From contig USII01000005.1 of the NCBI GenBank assembly GCA_900554725.1, positions 1 through 16,706 of the forward strand: 16,706 nucleotides of DNA, written 5' to 3'. The notes below the pieces were generated by a model. It saw only the letters and a program-made list of their open reading frames with translations. It had not been told where the DNA came from and ran no database searches. Position numbers and translations under genes: made by a program. Origin of the DNA: an uncultured Eubacteriales bacterium. Lineage in GTDB: Bacteria > Bacillota > Clostridia > Christensenellales > Christensenellaceae. This document shows positions 6,193-14,166 of this stretch, in pieces (positions within the stretch are counted from its first letter, which is position 1; every line of letters begins with the position of its first letter).

Positions 6193-7069
6193 GCGTCTGA
6201 TGTCTGCCGGTGTCCGCCGGACGGCGAGAGCAAAGAAAAGGGCCAGCAGCCGCGTTCCCATCGTTTCGCTGGGCCTGCTCGTTTTATTGGTTGCCCTCTG
6301 CCTGCTGGCAGATCTCCTGGCCCCGGGCGACCCTTCATATATGGACCTCACTGCGGCAGGTCAGGCGCCCAGCGCCGCCCACCCGCTTGGGACAGACGCT
6401 CTTGGCAGAGATGTCTTTGCCATGCTGCTGCATGGCGGGCGGGTTTCCCTGTTTATCGGCGCCTGCGCGGCGGGAATTTCGGCGCTGGTGGGCAGTATCT
6501 ATGGCGCGGCGGCGGCGCTGGCTCCTGGCTGGCTGCACGATCTGCTCATGCGCGGCGCAGAGCTTTTGCTCTCGCTGCCCGGCATTCTGCTGGCAATTCT
6601 GCTTCAGGCTGCCCTGGGGGAGGCCAATATGTTGAGCCTCTCGCTGGTTATCGGCCTTACAGGCTGGATGCCCACAGCCAAACTTGTGCGCAGCCAAGTG
6701 CTCCAGATGCGCGGCCAGGAATATATTCAAGCTGCTCAGGGCATGGGCGCGGGCTTTTTCCACCTGTTTTTCCGGCACTTTTTGCCCGGCGTGTTCCCCT
6801 CCATCGCATTTTTGGTGATTGGCAGTATGGGAGGCGCCATCGCCTCAGAGGCCACGCTGAGCTTTCTTGGCATTGGCCTTCCGGTGGAGGCGGTTTCCTG
6901 GGGAAGCCTGCTGCAAGCTTCCCAGCGTGCGCTGCTCACGGGGGATTGGTGGATGGTGCTCATCCCGGGCGCCGTGCTTCTGACGGCACTGCTTAGCCTT
7001 TTGCAGGTGGGAAATGCCCTAAAACAAAATCATGGCATGGCTATGCCAAAAAGGAGAATGCACTTATGA
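6185..7069 (+). CDS. ABC importer permease, DppC/NikC type
   Basis: Partner permease, 294 residues. After a basic N-terminus (about residues 5-20) and the first membrane segment comes LLAPGDPSYMDL and then HPLGTDALGRDVFAMLLHG, the hallmark of DppC/OppC/NikC permeases. The coupling helix reads QVLQMRGQEYIQAAQGMGAG. A late ASEATLSFLGIGLP motif is also typical of this class. The ATG lies within the last codons of the preceding permease with GGGAGGCGCACC before it, and its TGA overlaps the ATG of the lipoprotein gene as ATGA. This tight packing argues for stoichiometric, coupled translation of the complex. Confidence 0.92.
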   Translation: MHERLMSAGVRRTARAKKRASSRVPIVSLGLLVLLVALCLLADLLAPGDPSYMDLTAAGQAPSAAHPLGTDALGRDVFAMLLHGGRVSLFIGACAAGISALVGSIYGAAAALAPGWLHDLLMRGAELLLSLPGILLAILLQAALGEANMLSLSLVIGLTGWMPTAKLVRSQVLQMRGQEYIQAAQGMGAGFFHLFFRHFLPGVFPSIAFLVIGSMGGAIASEATLSFLGIGLPVEAVSWGSLLQASQRALLTGDWWMVLIPGAVLLTALLSLLQVGNALKQNHGMAMPKRRMHL

Positions 7070-8637
7070 GAAAAGCGATAAAAAAGGCGGCGGCGTTGCT
7101 GTTGGCGCTGGTTCTCTCCATGGGGTCTGCGGCTTGTGCGAAAGAGCAGGCTCCTGCCCTTTCCGAAGAGGCGGCGGAAGTCCTCGTCTATGGAAGCGGG
7201 GATTATACTGCCATCAACCCGGCCCTCTATGAGCATGGGGAAATCAACCTGCTTCTGTTTGCCGGGCTGATGGCGCACAATGGGCAGAATGAGGTTGTTC
7301 CCGATGTGGCCGAGACCTGGGAATACGATGCAGAGAATTGCACCTATACTTTTAAGCTGCGCAGGGATGTTTATTTTCACGATGGTCATCCCCTCACTTC
7401 CAGAGATGTCCGCTTTACGCTGCAAGCCATTATGGATCCCAAAAACGCCTCGGAAAACGCCTCCAACTATGAGGATATTCTGGAAATACAGACGCCAGAC
7501 GATTATACCGTCATCCTCTCTCTGACCGCGCCCAATGTGGCGCTTCTAGATTATCTTACCATCGGCATTCTGCCTGCGCATCTGCTGGAAGGAAAAGATC
7601 TTGCGCTGGATTCCTTCAACCAAAATCCCGTGGGCGCCGGGCCCTATCGCCTGGAACAGTGGGATATGGGGCAGAGTATCACCCTGAGAAAGCACGAGCA
7701 GTATCACCGCGGCGAGCCCAAAATCGATGAGATCATCTTTAAAATTGTGGAGGATACCCAGGCCAGGGCGCTGCAGCTGCAATCCGGCGAGCTGGATCTC
7801 GCTCAGGTCACCCCGGAGGATGCACAAATGTTCCGGCAGGGGCAGAACAGCCAGGATTACAGGGTATACCAGATGGATACGGCGGATTACCGCGGCATTC
7901 TCTATAATTTTAACGGCGATTTTTTCAGCCGGCACCGGGAACTGCCCAATATCCTAAGCTATGCCATCGATCGCCAGGCCATTGTGGATACGGTGCTGAT
8001 GGGCTGCGGGGAGGCGGCGTATTCTCCGCTGCAAAAAGGCCCCTATGTGAACGAGCAGATGGAAAAGTTTGAATATAACCCCCAAAAGGCCATGCAGCTT
8101 CTGGAACAGGCGGGCTGGAGCAAAGGGGAGGATGGCATCTATCAAAAAGAGGGCGAAAGGCTGCAGTTTTGCATCCACAACAGCCAGGGCGATCAGGTGC
8201 GCATCGATATGAGCAACATTTGCGCACAACAGCTTGGGGAAATCGGGGCGGATGTTTGCGTAAAGGTGGATGCCCAGGTGGATTGGGCTGGGCAGGATGC
8301 CTACCTCATCGGCTGGGGCAGCCCCTTTGATCCGGATGATCATACCTACAAAGTGTTTGGGACGCAAAAAGGCGCAAATTACAGCGGATACTCCAACGAA
8401 CAGGTGGATTCCCTGCTGCTGAGCGCCCGGCAGACAGAGGATAGAGAGCAGCGAAAGCAGCTCTATGCCCAGTTCCAGCAGGCTCTTTCAGAGGATATGC
8501 CCTATATTTTTCTCGCCTATGTGGATGCCATCTATGTGAGCACCCCGCGCCTTAAGGGCATTGCGGAAGATACCGTCCTTGGGCACCATGGCGTGGGCAT
8601 TTTCTGGAATGTGGCAGAATGGGAGCTGGAGCAGTAG
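7066..8637 (+). CDS. Solute-binding lipoprotein, SBP_bac_5 family, candidate nickel/peptide receptor
   Basis: The 523-residue extracellular receptor of the importer. It has a lipoprotein signal: MRKAIKK, a hydrophobic core, then a lipobox ending GSAAC with C24 as the lipidated cysteine. The mature part shows SBP_bac_5 landmarks: VPDVAETWEYD, FKLRRDVYFHDGHPLTSRDV, GAGPYRLEQWD, and LQLQSGELDLAQVTPEDA. An element YGSGDYTAINPALYEHGEIN (42-61) near the N-terminus includes H57; in this family histidines near the pocket can serve metal binding, but I cannot place H57 in the pocket from sequence. Gene order (two permeases, receptor, two ATPases) differs from E. coli nikABCDE. Cargo assignment to nickel rests on the lar neighbourhood, not on a proven motif. 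Confidence 0.9.
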   Translation: MRKAIKKAAALLLALVLSMGSAACAKEQAPALSEEAAEVLVYGSGDYTAINPALYEHGEINLLLFAGLMAHNGQNEVVPDVAETWEYDAENCTYTFKLRRDVYFHDGHPLTSRDVRFTLQAIMDPKNASENASNYEDILEIQTPDDYTVILSLTAPNVALLDYLTIGILPAHLLEGKDLALDSFNQNPVGAGPYRLEQWDMGQSITLRKHEQYHRGEPKIDEIIFKIVEDTQARALQLQSGELDLAQVTPEDAQMFRQGQNSQDYRVYQMDTADYRGILYNFNGDFFSRHRELPNILSYAIDRQAIVDTVLMGCGEAAYSPLQKGPYVNEQMEKFEYNPQKAMQLLEQAGWSKGEDGIYQKEGERLQFCIHNSQGDQVRIDMSNICAQQLGEIGADVCVKVDAQVDWAGQDAYLIGWGSPFDPDDHTYKVFGTQKGANYSGYSNEQVDSLLLSARQTEDREQRKQLYAQFQQALSEDMPYIFLAYVDAIYVSTPRLKGIAEDTVLGHHGVGIFWNVAEWELEQ

Positions 8638-8667
8638 CGCGGGGCATGGGTGCAGGAAGGAGGAAGC

Positions 8668-9669
8668 ATGGCTCTTCTGGAAGTGGAGAATCTCAAAGTA
8701 GGCTTTCCCGCCGAAGAGGGCGTTTTTTGGGCAGTGAGCGGCGTTTCTTTTGGCGTGCAAACGGGGGAAACCCTGGCCATTGTGGGAGAATCGGGCTCGG
8801 GGAAAACTACCCTCTGCCGCAGCCTGATGCGCCTGTGCCCGGGTAACTGCCTGCTGGAGGGGAGCATCCGGCTAAAAGGAAGAGAGCTATGCCGCCTTAA
8901 GGAAGAGCAGATGCGAAAAGTGCGCGGGGCAGAAATGGCATATCTCTTCCAGGAGCCGCGCACTGCTCTAGATCCTGCCTTTCCCATTTGCGCGCAAATC
9001 GCAGAGGCCGCCTGCGCCCATGAAAAGATGGGAAAAAAGGAAGCCAGGCGGCGGGCGGAACAGCTGCTTTGCCTTGTGCGCCTTGGGGAGGGGGTGTATC
9101 CCAAATACCCTCACGAGCTCTCGGGAGGTATGCTGCAGCGCGCGGCCCTTGCGGCAGCTCTTGCATGCCGCCCTGCCCTCCTGATTGCCGATGAGCCTAC
9201 GGCCGCCCTGGATAGCGCCGTTCAGGTGGAAATTCTGAGGCTTTTAAGAGAAATCAAAAGGGAGCTTCATATGGCCATGCTGCTCATCACGCACGATCTT
9301 GGGGTGGCAGCTCAGCTGGCGGACAGAATGGCGGTGATGCGCGCAGGCAGGCTGGTGGAGGAAGGCCGAGCAGAGGAAGTGCTGCATCAACCGCAGCATC
9401 CCTATACCTGGGCGCTTTTGGCCGCGCAGCCGGGAGCCCGGGCAGTTCGCCGGGAAGGAAAGGGGCCGGAGAGCGCCGCACTGACCTTGCGCCGCGCCCT
9501 TGCCCAGGAACAGCAGGAGCAGCCGCCCGCCTTTTTTGTGAGCAAAACGCATTGGGCGGCCACCTGGCTGTTGCAGCCGGGCTCGCCTAAAATCGCGCCG
9601 CCCGTATATGTGCGGGAGGGCAGCGTGTGGATAGAGGAGGAATTTTGCATTGCCCAGCCCGATTTTTGA
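8668..9669 (+). CDS. ABC importer ATPase, DppD/NikD type
   Basis: First nucleotide-binding subunit, 333 residues from the ATG at 8668, which follows GGAAGGAGGAAGC. An in-frame GTG at 8650 lies before that site and is unlikely. Walker A is GESGSGKTT (40-48), the Q-loop is in LFQEPRTALDP, the signature is LSGGMLQRA (151-159), Walker B is LLIADEP (171-177) and the switch histidine is in ITHDLG. The C-terminal tail keeps a HWAATWLLQPGSPKIAPP element but lacks the cysteine cluster (CxFxPRC type) of many DppD proteins. It starts 30 bp after the lipoprotein stop and overlaps the next gene by 20 bp. Confidence 0.92.
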   Translation: MALLEVENLKVGFPAEEGVFWAVSGVSFGVQTGETLAIVGESGSGKTTLCRSLMRLCPGNCLLEGSIRLKGRELCRLKEEQMRKVRGAEMAYLFQEPRTALDPAFPICAQIAEAACAHEKMGKKEARRRAEQLLCLVRLGEGVYPKYPHELSGGMLQRAALAAALACRPALLIADEPTAALDSAVQVEILRLLREIKRELHMAMLLITHDLGVAAQLADRMAVMRAGRLVEEGRAEEVLHQPQHPYTWALLAAQPGARAVRREGKGPESAALTLRRALAQEQQEQPPAFFVSKTHWAATWLLQPGSPKIAPPVYVREGSVWIEEEFCIAQPDF

Positions 9670-10513
9670 GTTAAAAGATATCTCCTTTCGCTATAATCCC
9701 AGAGCGCCGTTTGCACTGAAGGGGGTAAACCTGCGCCTCTATGCTGGAGAAACTTTCGGGCTGGTGGGAGAATCCGGCTCGGGGAAGACGACGCTCGGGC
9801 GCTGCGTTGCAGGGGCATGCACAGCCTCTGGGCAGCTTTTCTACCAGGGAAAGGAGACGGCGCGCCTTTGCCGGGCGGAACGGCGGCTCTGGCGGCAAAA
9901 AACCCAGGTGGTTTTTCAAAGCGCGGCAGCCAGCCTCTCCCCTCGCCTTACTGTGGAAAAAAGCCTGATGGAAGCGCTGAAGCTTGGGCGCTTTGGCGGG
10001 GGCAGAGCGGCGCGGGAGAAAAAGGCAGAGGAGCTTTTGGGCGCGGTGGGCCTGGGCGCGCAGCACCTGGCCCGCTTTCCTAAAGAGCTTTCCGGGGGCC
10101 AGAGGCAGCGCGTTGTCATCGCCCGGGCGCTGGCCATGGAGCCGGATTATCTGGTGGCGGATGAGCCAGTCTCCTCGCTGGATGCCCCTGTGCAGGCGCA
10201 GATTATGGCGCTCTTTGAAAAACTGCGCAAAGAAAGGGGCGTGGGCTGCTTGCTAATTGCCCACGATCTCGCCCTGGTGCGCCAGGTTTGCAGCCGCATC
10301 GGCGTGCTCTGGCAGGGCAGGCTGGTGGAACTGGGGCCGGGAGAATCGCTTTTTTGCCGCCCGCTGCATCCCTATACGCGAAGGCTTTTGGCATCCAGGT
10401 TGCCGCTGGAGCCGGGGGCGCCCCTGCCCGAGAGGGAGGCGCTCGCAAACTGCCCGCCCGGCGGAGTTTGGAAACAGAGCGGCCCGGGGCATTTCTGGCT
10501 TGCCCCCGCTTGA
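9650..10513 (+). CDS. ABC importer ATPase, DppF/NikE type
   Basis: Second nucleotide-binding subunit, 287 residues. The best start is a TTG at 9650, nine bases after AGGAGG and inside the preceding gene; no ATG lies in a sensible place. Walker A is GESGSGKTT (40-48), the Q-loop is VFQSAAASLSP, the signature LSGGQRQRV (148-156), Walker B YLVADEP, and the switch histidine IAHDLA. The C-terminal oligopeptide-transporter region is short (HPYTRRLLASRLPL, ending GPGHFWLAPA) and lacks the usual multi-cysteine tail. It closes the five-gene operon. I see no strong terminator before the next promoter; only a 4-bp AAAC/GTTT stem near 10536-10548 precedes a T run. Confidence 0.92.
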   Translation: MPSPIFELKDISFRYNPRAPFALKGVNLRLYAGETFGLVGESGSGKTTLGRCVAGACTASGQLFYQGKETARLCRAERRLWRQKTQVVFQSAAASLSPRLTVEKSLMEALKLGRFGGGRAAREKKAEELLGAVGLGAQHLARFPKELSGGQRQRVVIARALAMEPDYLVADEPVSSLDAPVQAQIMALFEKLRKERGVGCLLIAHDLALVRQVCSRIGVLWQGRLVELGPGESLFCRPLHPYTRRLLASRLPLEPGAPLPEREALANCPPGGVWKQSGPGHFWLAPA

Positions 10514-10560
10514 TGAAGTTCTTTTTTGCTGCGCGAAACAAATTGTTTATCAGTTTTTTA

Positions 10561-10588
10561 TTGAGTTCTGGCAGGGCCATGGTATAAT
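10561..10588 (+). promoter_or_regulatory. Promoter of the PAP2 phosphatase gene
   Basis: TTGAGT (10561-10566) and a perfect TATAAT (10583-10588) are 16 bp apart, 43 bp before the TTG start codon. Confidence 0.65.
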
Positions 10589-10595
10589 AGAACTC
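10563..10595. promoter_or_regulatory. 7-bp inverted repeat bracketing the PAP2 gene promoter
   Basis: GAGTTCT (10563-10569) overlaps the -35 box, and its exact complement AGAACTC (10589-10595) follows the -10 box directly. The 19-bp spacer holds most of the promoter. This may be an operator; chance is possible for arms of this length at such spacing. Confidence 0.3.
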
Positions 10596-10630
10596 ACAGC
10601 AAAATCAGTAAATATCCTGGAGGGAAAGCG

Positions 10631-11152
10631 TTGAAGCTGGATATTTCCATTTTAGATTATGTGCGCAAGCATCTGCACAGCCTGGCGGGGGATCTGGTGA
10701 TGCCCTTTATTTCCGCGCTGGGCAGCGGAGGGTTTATCTGGATCTGCGCCATTGCGGCCTTCCTCTATACGGAGCGCTACCGCATGACCGGCATTTCCAT
10801 GGCCATCTCGCTTCTCATGGGGCTGGTTGTGGGCAGCGCGCTGCTTAAGCCGCTCTTTGGAAGAGCGCGCCCATTTGCCAAAAAGCCAGGGATAAACCTC
10901 ATTGTGCGCGCCCCCAGGGATTCTTCCTTCCCTTCCGGGCATACCCTTACATCCTTTGCCGCAGCCACCTCGCTCTTTCTGGCGGAGCGGGAACTGGGCA
11001 GCGCGGCGCTGGTGCTGGCGGCGCTCATCGCCTTTTCCAGAATCTATTTGTATGTACACTATCCCTCGGATGTGCTGGCAGGCGCCGTGCTTGGCATGGG
11101 CCTTGGCTATATGGGCTATAAAATGGTGGATACATGGGGCTTTTCCTTTTAA
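10631..11152 (+). CDS. PAP2-family membrane phosphatase
   Basis: A 173-residue integral membrane phosphatase, probably acting on undecaprenyl pyrophosphate or another lipid phosphate at the outer face of the membrane. All three acid-phosphatase motifs are present: KPLFGRARP (73-81), PSGH (101-104) and SRIYLYVHYPSD (136-147) with R137, H143 and D147. About five hydrophobic segments surround them. It starts with TTG at 10631 after CTGGAGGGAAAGCG. It has its own promoter and a strong terminator, so it is a single-gene unit. The family recycles the wall lipid carrier in many Gram-positives (BcrC/YodM-like), but the exact lipid is not decidable here. Confidence 0.88.
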   Translation: MKLDISILDYVRKHLHSLAGDLVMPFISALGSGGFIWICAIAAFLYTERYRMTGISMAISLLMGLVVGSALLKPLFGRARPFAKKPGINLIVRAPRDSSFPSGHTLTSFAAATSLFLAERELGSAALVLAALIAFSRIYLYVHYPSDVLAGAVLGMGLGYMGYKMVDTWGFSF

Positions 11153-11159
11153 TAGGCAT

Positions 11160-11193
11160 AAACGGCACGGCCAGGCAGGCTGTGCCGTTTTTT
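11160..11193 (+). terminator. Intrinsic terminator after the PAP2 gene
   Basis: AAACGGCAC (11160-11168) pairs with GTGCCGTTT (11182-11190). Further inner pairs close a five-base loop, and the T run continues to 11193. It begins eight bases after the stop codon. Confidence 0.85.
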
Positions 11194-11246
11194 ATGAATT
11201 GTTACAACCGGGAAACGCGGCGGATACATTCTGCTGGCAAAGGTGC

Positions 11247-11275
11247 TTGTTTTTCCAGGGTGGGGTGGATAAAAT
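11247..11275 (+). promoter_or_regulatory. Candidate promoter of the repeat-protein gene
   Basis: TTGTTT (11247-11252) and TAAAAT (11270-11275) are 17 bp apart, in the gap between the PAP2 terminator and the next gene. The start codon is about 20-30 bp downstream. Confidence 0.45.
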
Positions 11276-11296
11276 AAAAGAACGAAGAAAGAGAGG

Positions 11297-12724
11297 GTGA
11301 AAAGCAAAGTGAGAGAAAACTTGGGCAGGGGAAAAAAGCTTTGCTTGGCGCTTTGCGCTCTGCTTTGCTGCGCTCTTTTTCCTGCGGCTGCATTGGCGGA
11401 AGTGGAAGCGCCCCTGCGAGCGGCCTTTGCAAGTGATGATAGCCGAAGCAGCTTTCTCGCATCTCTAAATAGCGTCGGCCTTCCTGGGCAGGAGTGCCAG
11501 GATGGGGAATCCCCGGCGCTGGCGCTCTATCAAAAGAGCGCCCTGGAGCAGGCCTCCGTTATCGCCTTGTCAGATGGCTATGCTGGCACGGGCGTGCGTT
11601 TCCCCGATGAGATGATCGTAACCTATGGGCAGACGCTGCAGGAAGGCAGGTTTATAGGCGGAGAGGGCGCGGGCAGGTTTGTGCTGAGCGCAGAGGAAAA
11701 CCTCTCTTCCCGCCCGGATGTTTCGGATACGGGCGCCATGCTGCTTGTGGATTTTATTCCCAATTCCGCAGCAAACTACAGCTGGAACAGTGATGGCGAA
11801 AGCAGGCTTACGGGTAGAGTCGCCCTGCGGGTGGAGCCAGCCGCGGCAGAGGAAATCGCCTTCCCCGAGCGGGCGAACATCCGCTATGGTAAGCCCCTTG
11901 CCCAGGCGCGGTTTGCCCGCCCAAAAGAGAGCGGGGAATATGCCTTTATAAACAGCGCGCTCGTTCTGGAATGGGCGCAGAATGGCCATAGTTTCGATAT
12001 GGCCTACTATCCGAGCGATACCGTCAATTACGATTATTCCGGATTGGCAGGGTGGGATGAAGCCCGGGGCGCCGTGGTGCGCCGCGTGCAGGTGGAAATG
12101 CAAAAGGGCGAGGGGGAGGTATCTGTCCCGCTGCTGGAGCCAGTGGAATATGACCCTTCTGTCAACCTTTCGCAGATTGCGCTGCCAGAAGGCTGGGCGT
12201 GGGAAGATGGCGCTCAGGTGCCCTCTGTGGGCAACGAGGGCTATGATGCCATCTATACGCCCAGGGATACGGATAACTACGACTATTCCGCTCAGCCAGG
12301 GTGGGACGCCCGTTCGGGCACTATCCGCTGCCGGGTGCCCCTTGTGGTGGCAAAGGCAGAGCCAAAGGTGGAGGCTCCGGCCATTTCCGCCCGGGATTTT
12401 GAAAAAGGGGCGAAACTGGAGGATATCCCTCTGCCGGATGGCTGGAGCTGGCAGGAACCGGATGCCGTGCTCTGGCTGGGAGAGAAGGAGTATATCGCCT
12501 GCTATACGCCGCAGGATACCGCCAATTACAGCCAGGTGTTCTGCAATGTGCTGGTGGAAGTGCGGCCAGAAGGCTTTGCCGGGGAGGTGCTGCATTCTCT
12601 CTTTTGGGCAGGAGCGTGCCTGGCAGGCATGTTGGCAGTAAGTGCTGTTTTTCTCATACGCTCTTCTCTGCAGAGAAAGCGCCGTGCCCAGGTGCAAAAA
12701 GAAGAAAAAGAGCCGGAATCCTGA
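11297..12724 (+). CDS. Secreted membrane-anchored protein with four ~83-residue repeats
   Basis: A 475-residue surface protein of unknown function. A signal peptide (basic GRGKK, hydrophobic core, likely cleavage after AAALA near residue 34) opens it. A single membrane helix (~436-454), a basic stretch and a charged tail close it, with no LPXTG. Between them four repeats end in a Y/F-x-P-x-[DS]-[TA]-x-NY motif: FIPNSAANY (153), YYPSDTVNY (237), YTPRDTDNY (320) and YTPQDTANY (403), spaced 84, 83 and 83. Each is followed by alternating valines. This resembles the small beta-sandwich (MBG/YDG-like) repeats of bacterial surface proteins. The start is a GTG at 11297; the GTG at 11309 has a better site (GAGGGTGA, eight bases before) and may be the true one. 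Its stop lies inside a terminator stem. Confidence 0.75.
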   Translation: MKSKVRENLGRGKKLCLALCALLCCALFPAAALAEVEAPLRAAFASDDSRSSFLASLNSVGLPGQECQDGESPALALYQKSALEQASVIALSDGYAGTGVRFPDEMIVTYGQTLQEGRFIGGEGAGRFVLSAEENLSSRPDVSDTGAMLLVDFIPNSAANYSWNSDGESRLTGRVALRVEPAAAEEIAFPERANIRYGKPLAQARFARPKESGEYAFINSALVLEWAQNGHSFDMAYYPSDTVNYDYSGLAGWDEARGAVVRRVQVEMQKGEGEVSVPLLEPVEYDPSVNLSQIALPEGWAWEDGAQVPSVGNEGYDAIYTPRDTDNYDYSAQPGWDARSGTIRCRVPLVVAKAEPKVEAPAISARDFEKGAKLEDIPLPDGWSWQEPDAVLWLGEKEYIACYTPQDTANYSQVFCNVLVEVRPEGFAGEVLHSLFWAGACLAGMLAVSAVFLIRSSLQRKRRAQVQKEEKEPES

Positions 12725-12738
12725 TTCCGGCTCTTTTT
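12705..12738. terminator. Perfect bidirectional terminator spanning two convergent stop codons
   Basis: A16-bp arm, AAAAAGAGCCGGAATC (12705-12720), is perfectly complementary to 12723-12738, leaving CT in the middle (working loop CCTG). A and T ends give U runs on both strands. The plus-strand stop (12722-12724) is within it, and the minus-strand stop (12737-12739) overlaps its edge by two bases. Confidence 0.92.
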
Positions 12739-13246
12739 AGAGCGCTCTTTGGTATTCCAGCTGAAAAACCGAATACCCTTCTTCCCTTTTGGCGGCCCCG
12801 GTGGGGGAAAACCCCGCCTTTTCGTAAAAGCGGCGGGCAGCCGGATTTTTTTCCAGCACCCAGAGCTTTGCCCAGGCAGCCCCTGCCTGCCGCGCTGCCT
12901 GCAAAAATTTCAAAAGCAGGGCGCTGCCAATGCCCGACCTTTGAAAAAACGGGTCGACATACAATAAGAGCAGCTCTGCAACGCCCGATTTGGGCTCTTT
13001 CCAGCGCGCCAGCCCCTTCAAAATACCCGCTTCCTCATAGACAAAAAACCCCGCAAGGTTTTGCCTGCAAAGAAACTGCTGGGCCAGCGGAAGCACCTGA
13101 AGGGCGACAAAGGAGCCGTAGTCGTCCTGAAAAATATCCCGGTAGGCCATGCGCTTGGAAAAGACGAGGATTTCCGCCAGCCGCGAGGCATCCTGCTGCA
13201 CCGCCGGGCGGATTGTGGCACCTGCATCCAGAGGAACCATGCTCAT
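12737..13246 (-). CDS. GNAT-family N-acetyltransferase
   Basis: A 169-residue single-domain GNAT enzyme, transferring acetyl from acetyl-CoA to an amine. The acetyl-CoA loop is VDPFFQRSGIGSALLLKFL, matching the Q/RxxGxG/A signature. The late motif AWAKLWVLEKNPAARRFYEKAGF is the usual motif-B end of the fold (N-x-x-A-x-x-F-Y-x-x-x-G-F). The N-terminus (IRPAVQQDASRLAEI) is also typical. The substrate is unknown. The ATG overlaps the stop of the upstream dehydrogenase as ATGA, with GCAGGA five bases before, so the two are translationally coupled. It is the last gene of a minus-strand operon and ends within a bidirectional terminator. Confidence 0.88.
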   Translation of the reverse strand: MSMVPLDAGATIRPAVQQDASRLAEILVFSKRMAYRDIFQDDYGSFVALQVLPLAQQFLCRQNLAGFFVYEEAGILKGLARWKEPKSGVAELLLLYVDPFFQRSGIGSALLLKFLQAARQAGAAWAKLWVLEKNPAARRFYEKAGFSPTGAAKREEGYSVFQLEYQRAL

Positions 13247-14115
13247 TTTTCCTGCTGCTCATAATACTGGTAGAGGGCCTGCGTACCCAGATTTTCCTTC
13301 CCCTCCTGGGCCAGGGCAGCATACATTTTGCGCACTTCTTCCAGCACCTGCATATGCAGGCCAAAGCCTTCTGCTTCCTGCAGGGCAATATCCATATCCT
13401 TGATATAGTGCTTGATAAAAAAGCCGGGAGCAAAATCCGAGGCGAGCATGCGGGGCGCCATGTTGCTCATCTGCCAGCTGCCAGCTGCGCCGGCACTGAT
13501 GGATTGCAGCATGGTGGGAAGATCCAGCCCGGCGCGCTTGCCATAGGCCAGCGCCTCGCAGACTCCTGCGATCGCGCCGCCCAGCGCAATCTGATTGGCC
13601 ATCTTGGTGTGCTGGCCGCTGCCTGCCGGCCCTTCATATACCACCTGTTTGCCCATGGCCTGAAATAGAGGAAGGCAGGCTTGGCAGACGGCGGGGTCTC
13701 CTCCTACCATGATGGAGAGCGTCGCCTGCCGCGCGCCCACATCCCCGCCCGAGACGGGCGCATCCAGCGCGCAGAGGCCCTTTTTTGCGGCGGCCTGTGC
13801 GATGCGCAGCGAGAGGCGCGGGCTGGTTGTCGTCATATCGATGAGGATTGTGCCTGTGGAGGCGTTTTGCAAAATGCCCTGCTCGCCAAAATAGACTTCC
13901 TCCACATCCTTTGGAAAGCCCACCATTGTGATGACGGCATCCCGCCCCTTGGCGCACTGGGCGATGCTGCTGCAAAACTCTGCGCCCTGGGAAACCAGTG
14001 CGTCTGCCGCCTCTTTGCGCCGGGCGTAGACGGCTACACTGTAGCCGGCCTTTAAAAGATGTCCAGCCATGGGCGCGCCCATAACGCCAATGCCGATAAA
14101 CCCAATCTTTTTCAT
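13243..14115 (-). CDS. Beta-hydroxyacid dehydrogenase (3-hydroxyisobutyrate dehydrogenase family)
   Basis: A 290-residue NAD(P)-dependent oxidoreductase of the HIBADH/tartronate semialdehyde reductase family. The N-terminal Rossmann loop is GFIGIGVMGAPMAGHL (5-20). DAPVSGGDVGA (118-128) is the substrate loop, and GSGQHTKMANQ places the catalytic lysine at K171, the classic position. The length is normal. Arginines right after the second strand (YARRK, 30-34) suggest, weakly, a preference for NADPH. GGAGGT lies shortly before the ATG. It follows the membrane-protein gene by 51 bp and overlaps the GNAT gene by 3 bp. The substrate cannot be set: family members reduce tartronate semialdehyde, succinic semialdehyde or oxidise 3-hydroxyisobutyrate. 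Confidence 0.9.
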   Translation of the reverse strand: MKKIGFIGIGVMGAPMAGHLLKAGYSVAVYARRKEAADALVSQGAEFCSSIAQCAKGRDAVITMVGFPKDVEEVYFGEQGILQNASTGTILIDMTTTSPRLSLRIAQAAAKKGLCALDAPVSGGDVGARQATLSIMVGGDPAVCQACLPLFQAMGKQVVYEGPAGSGQHTKMANQIALGGAIAGVCEALAYGKRAGLDLPTMLQSISAGAAGSWQMSNMAPRMLASDFAPGFFIKHYIKDMDIALQEAEGFGLHMQVLEEVRKMYAALAQEGKENLGTQALYQYYEQQEK

Positions 14116-14166
14116 AAGCTACCTCCAAATGATATTGATGAACGGGAAAGCTCAGCTGTTTTGATA

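Noticed and set aside
10536..10557. Terminator for the ABC importer operon
   Set aside because: Only a four-base AAAC/GTTT stem precedes the T run, too weak to claim.
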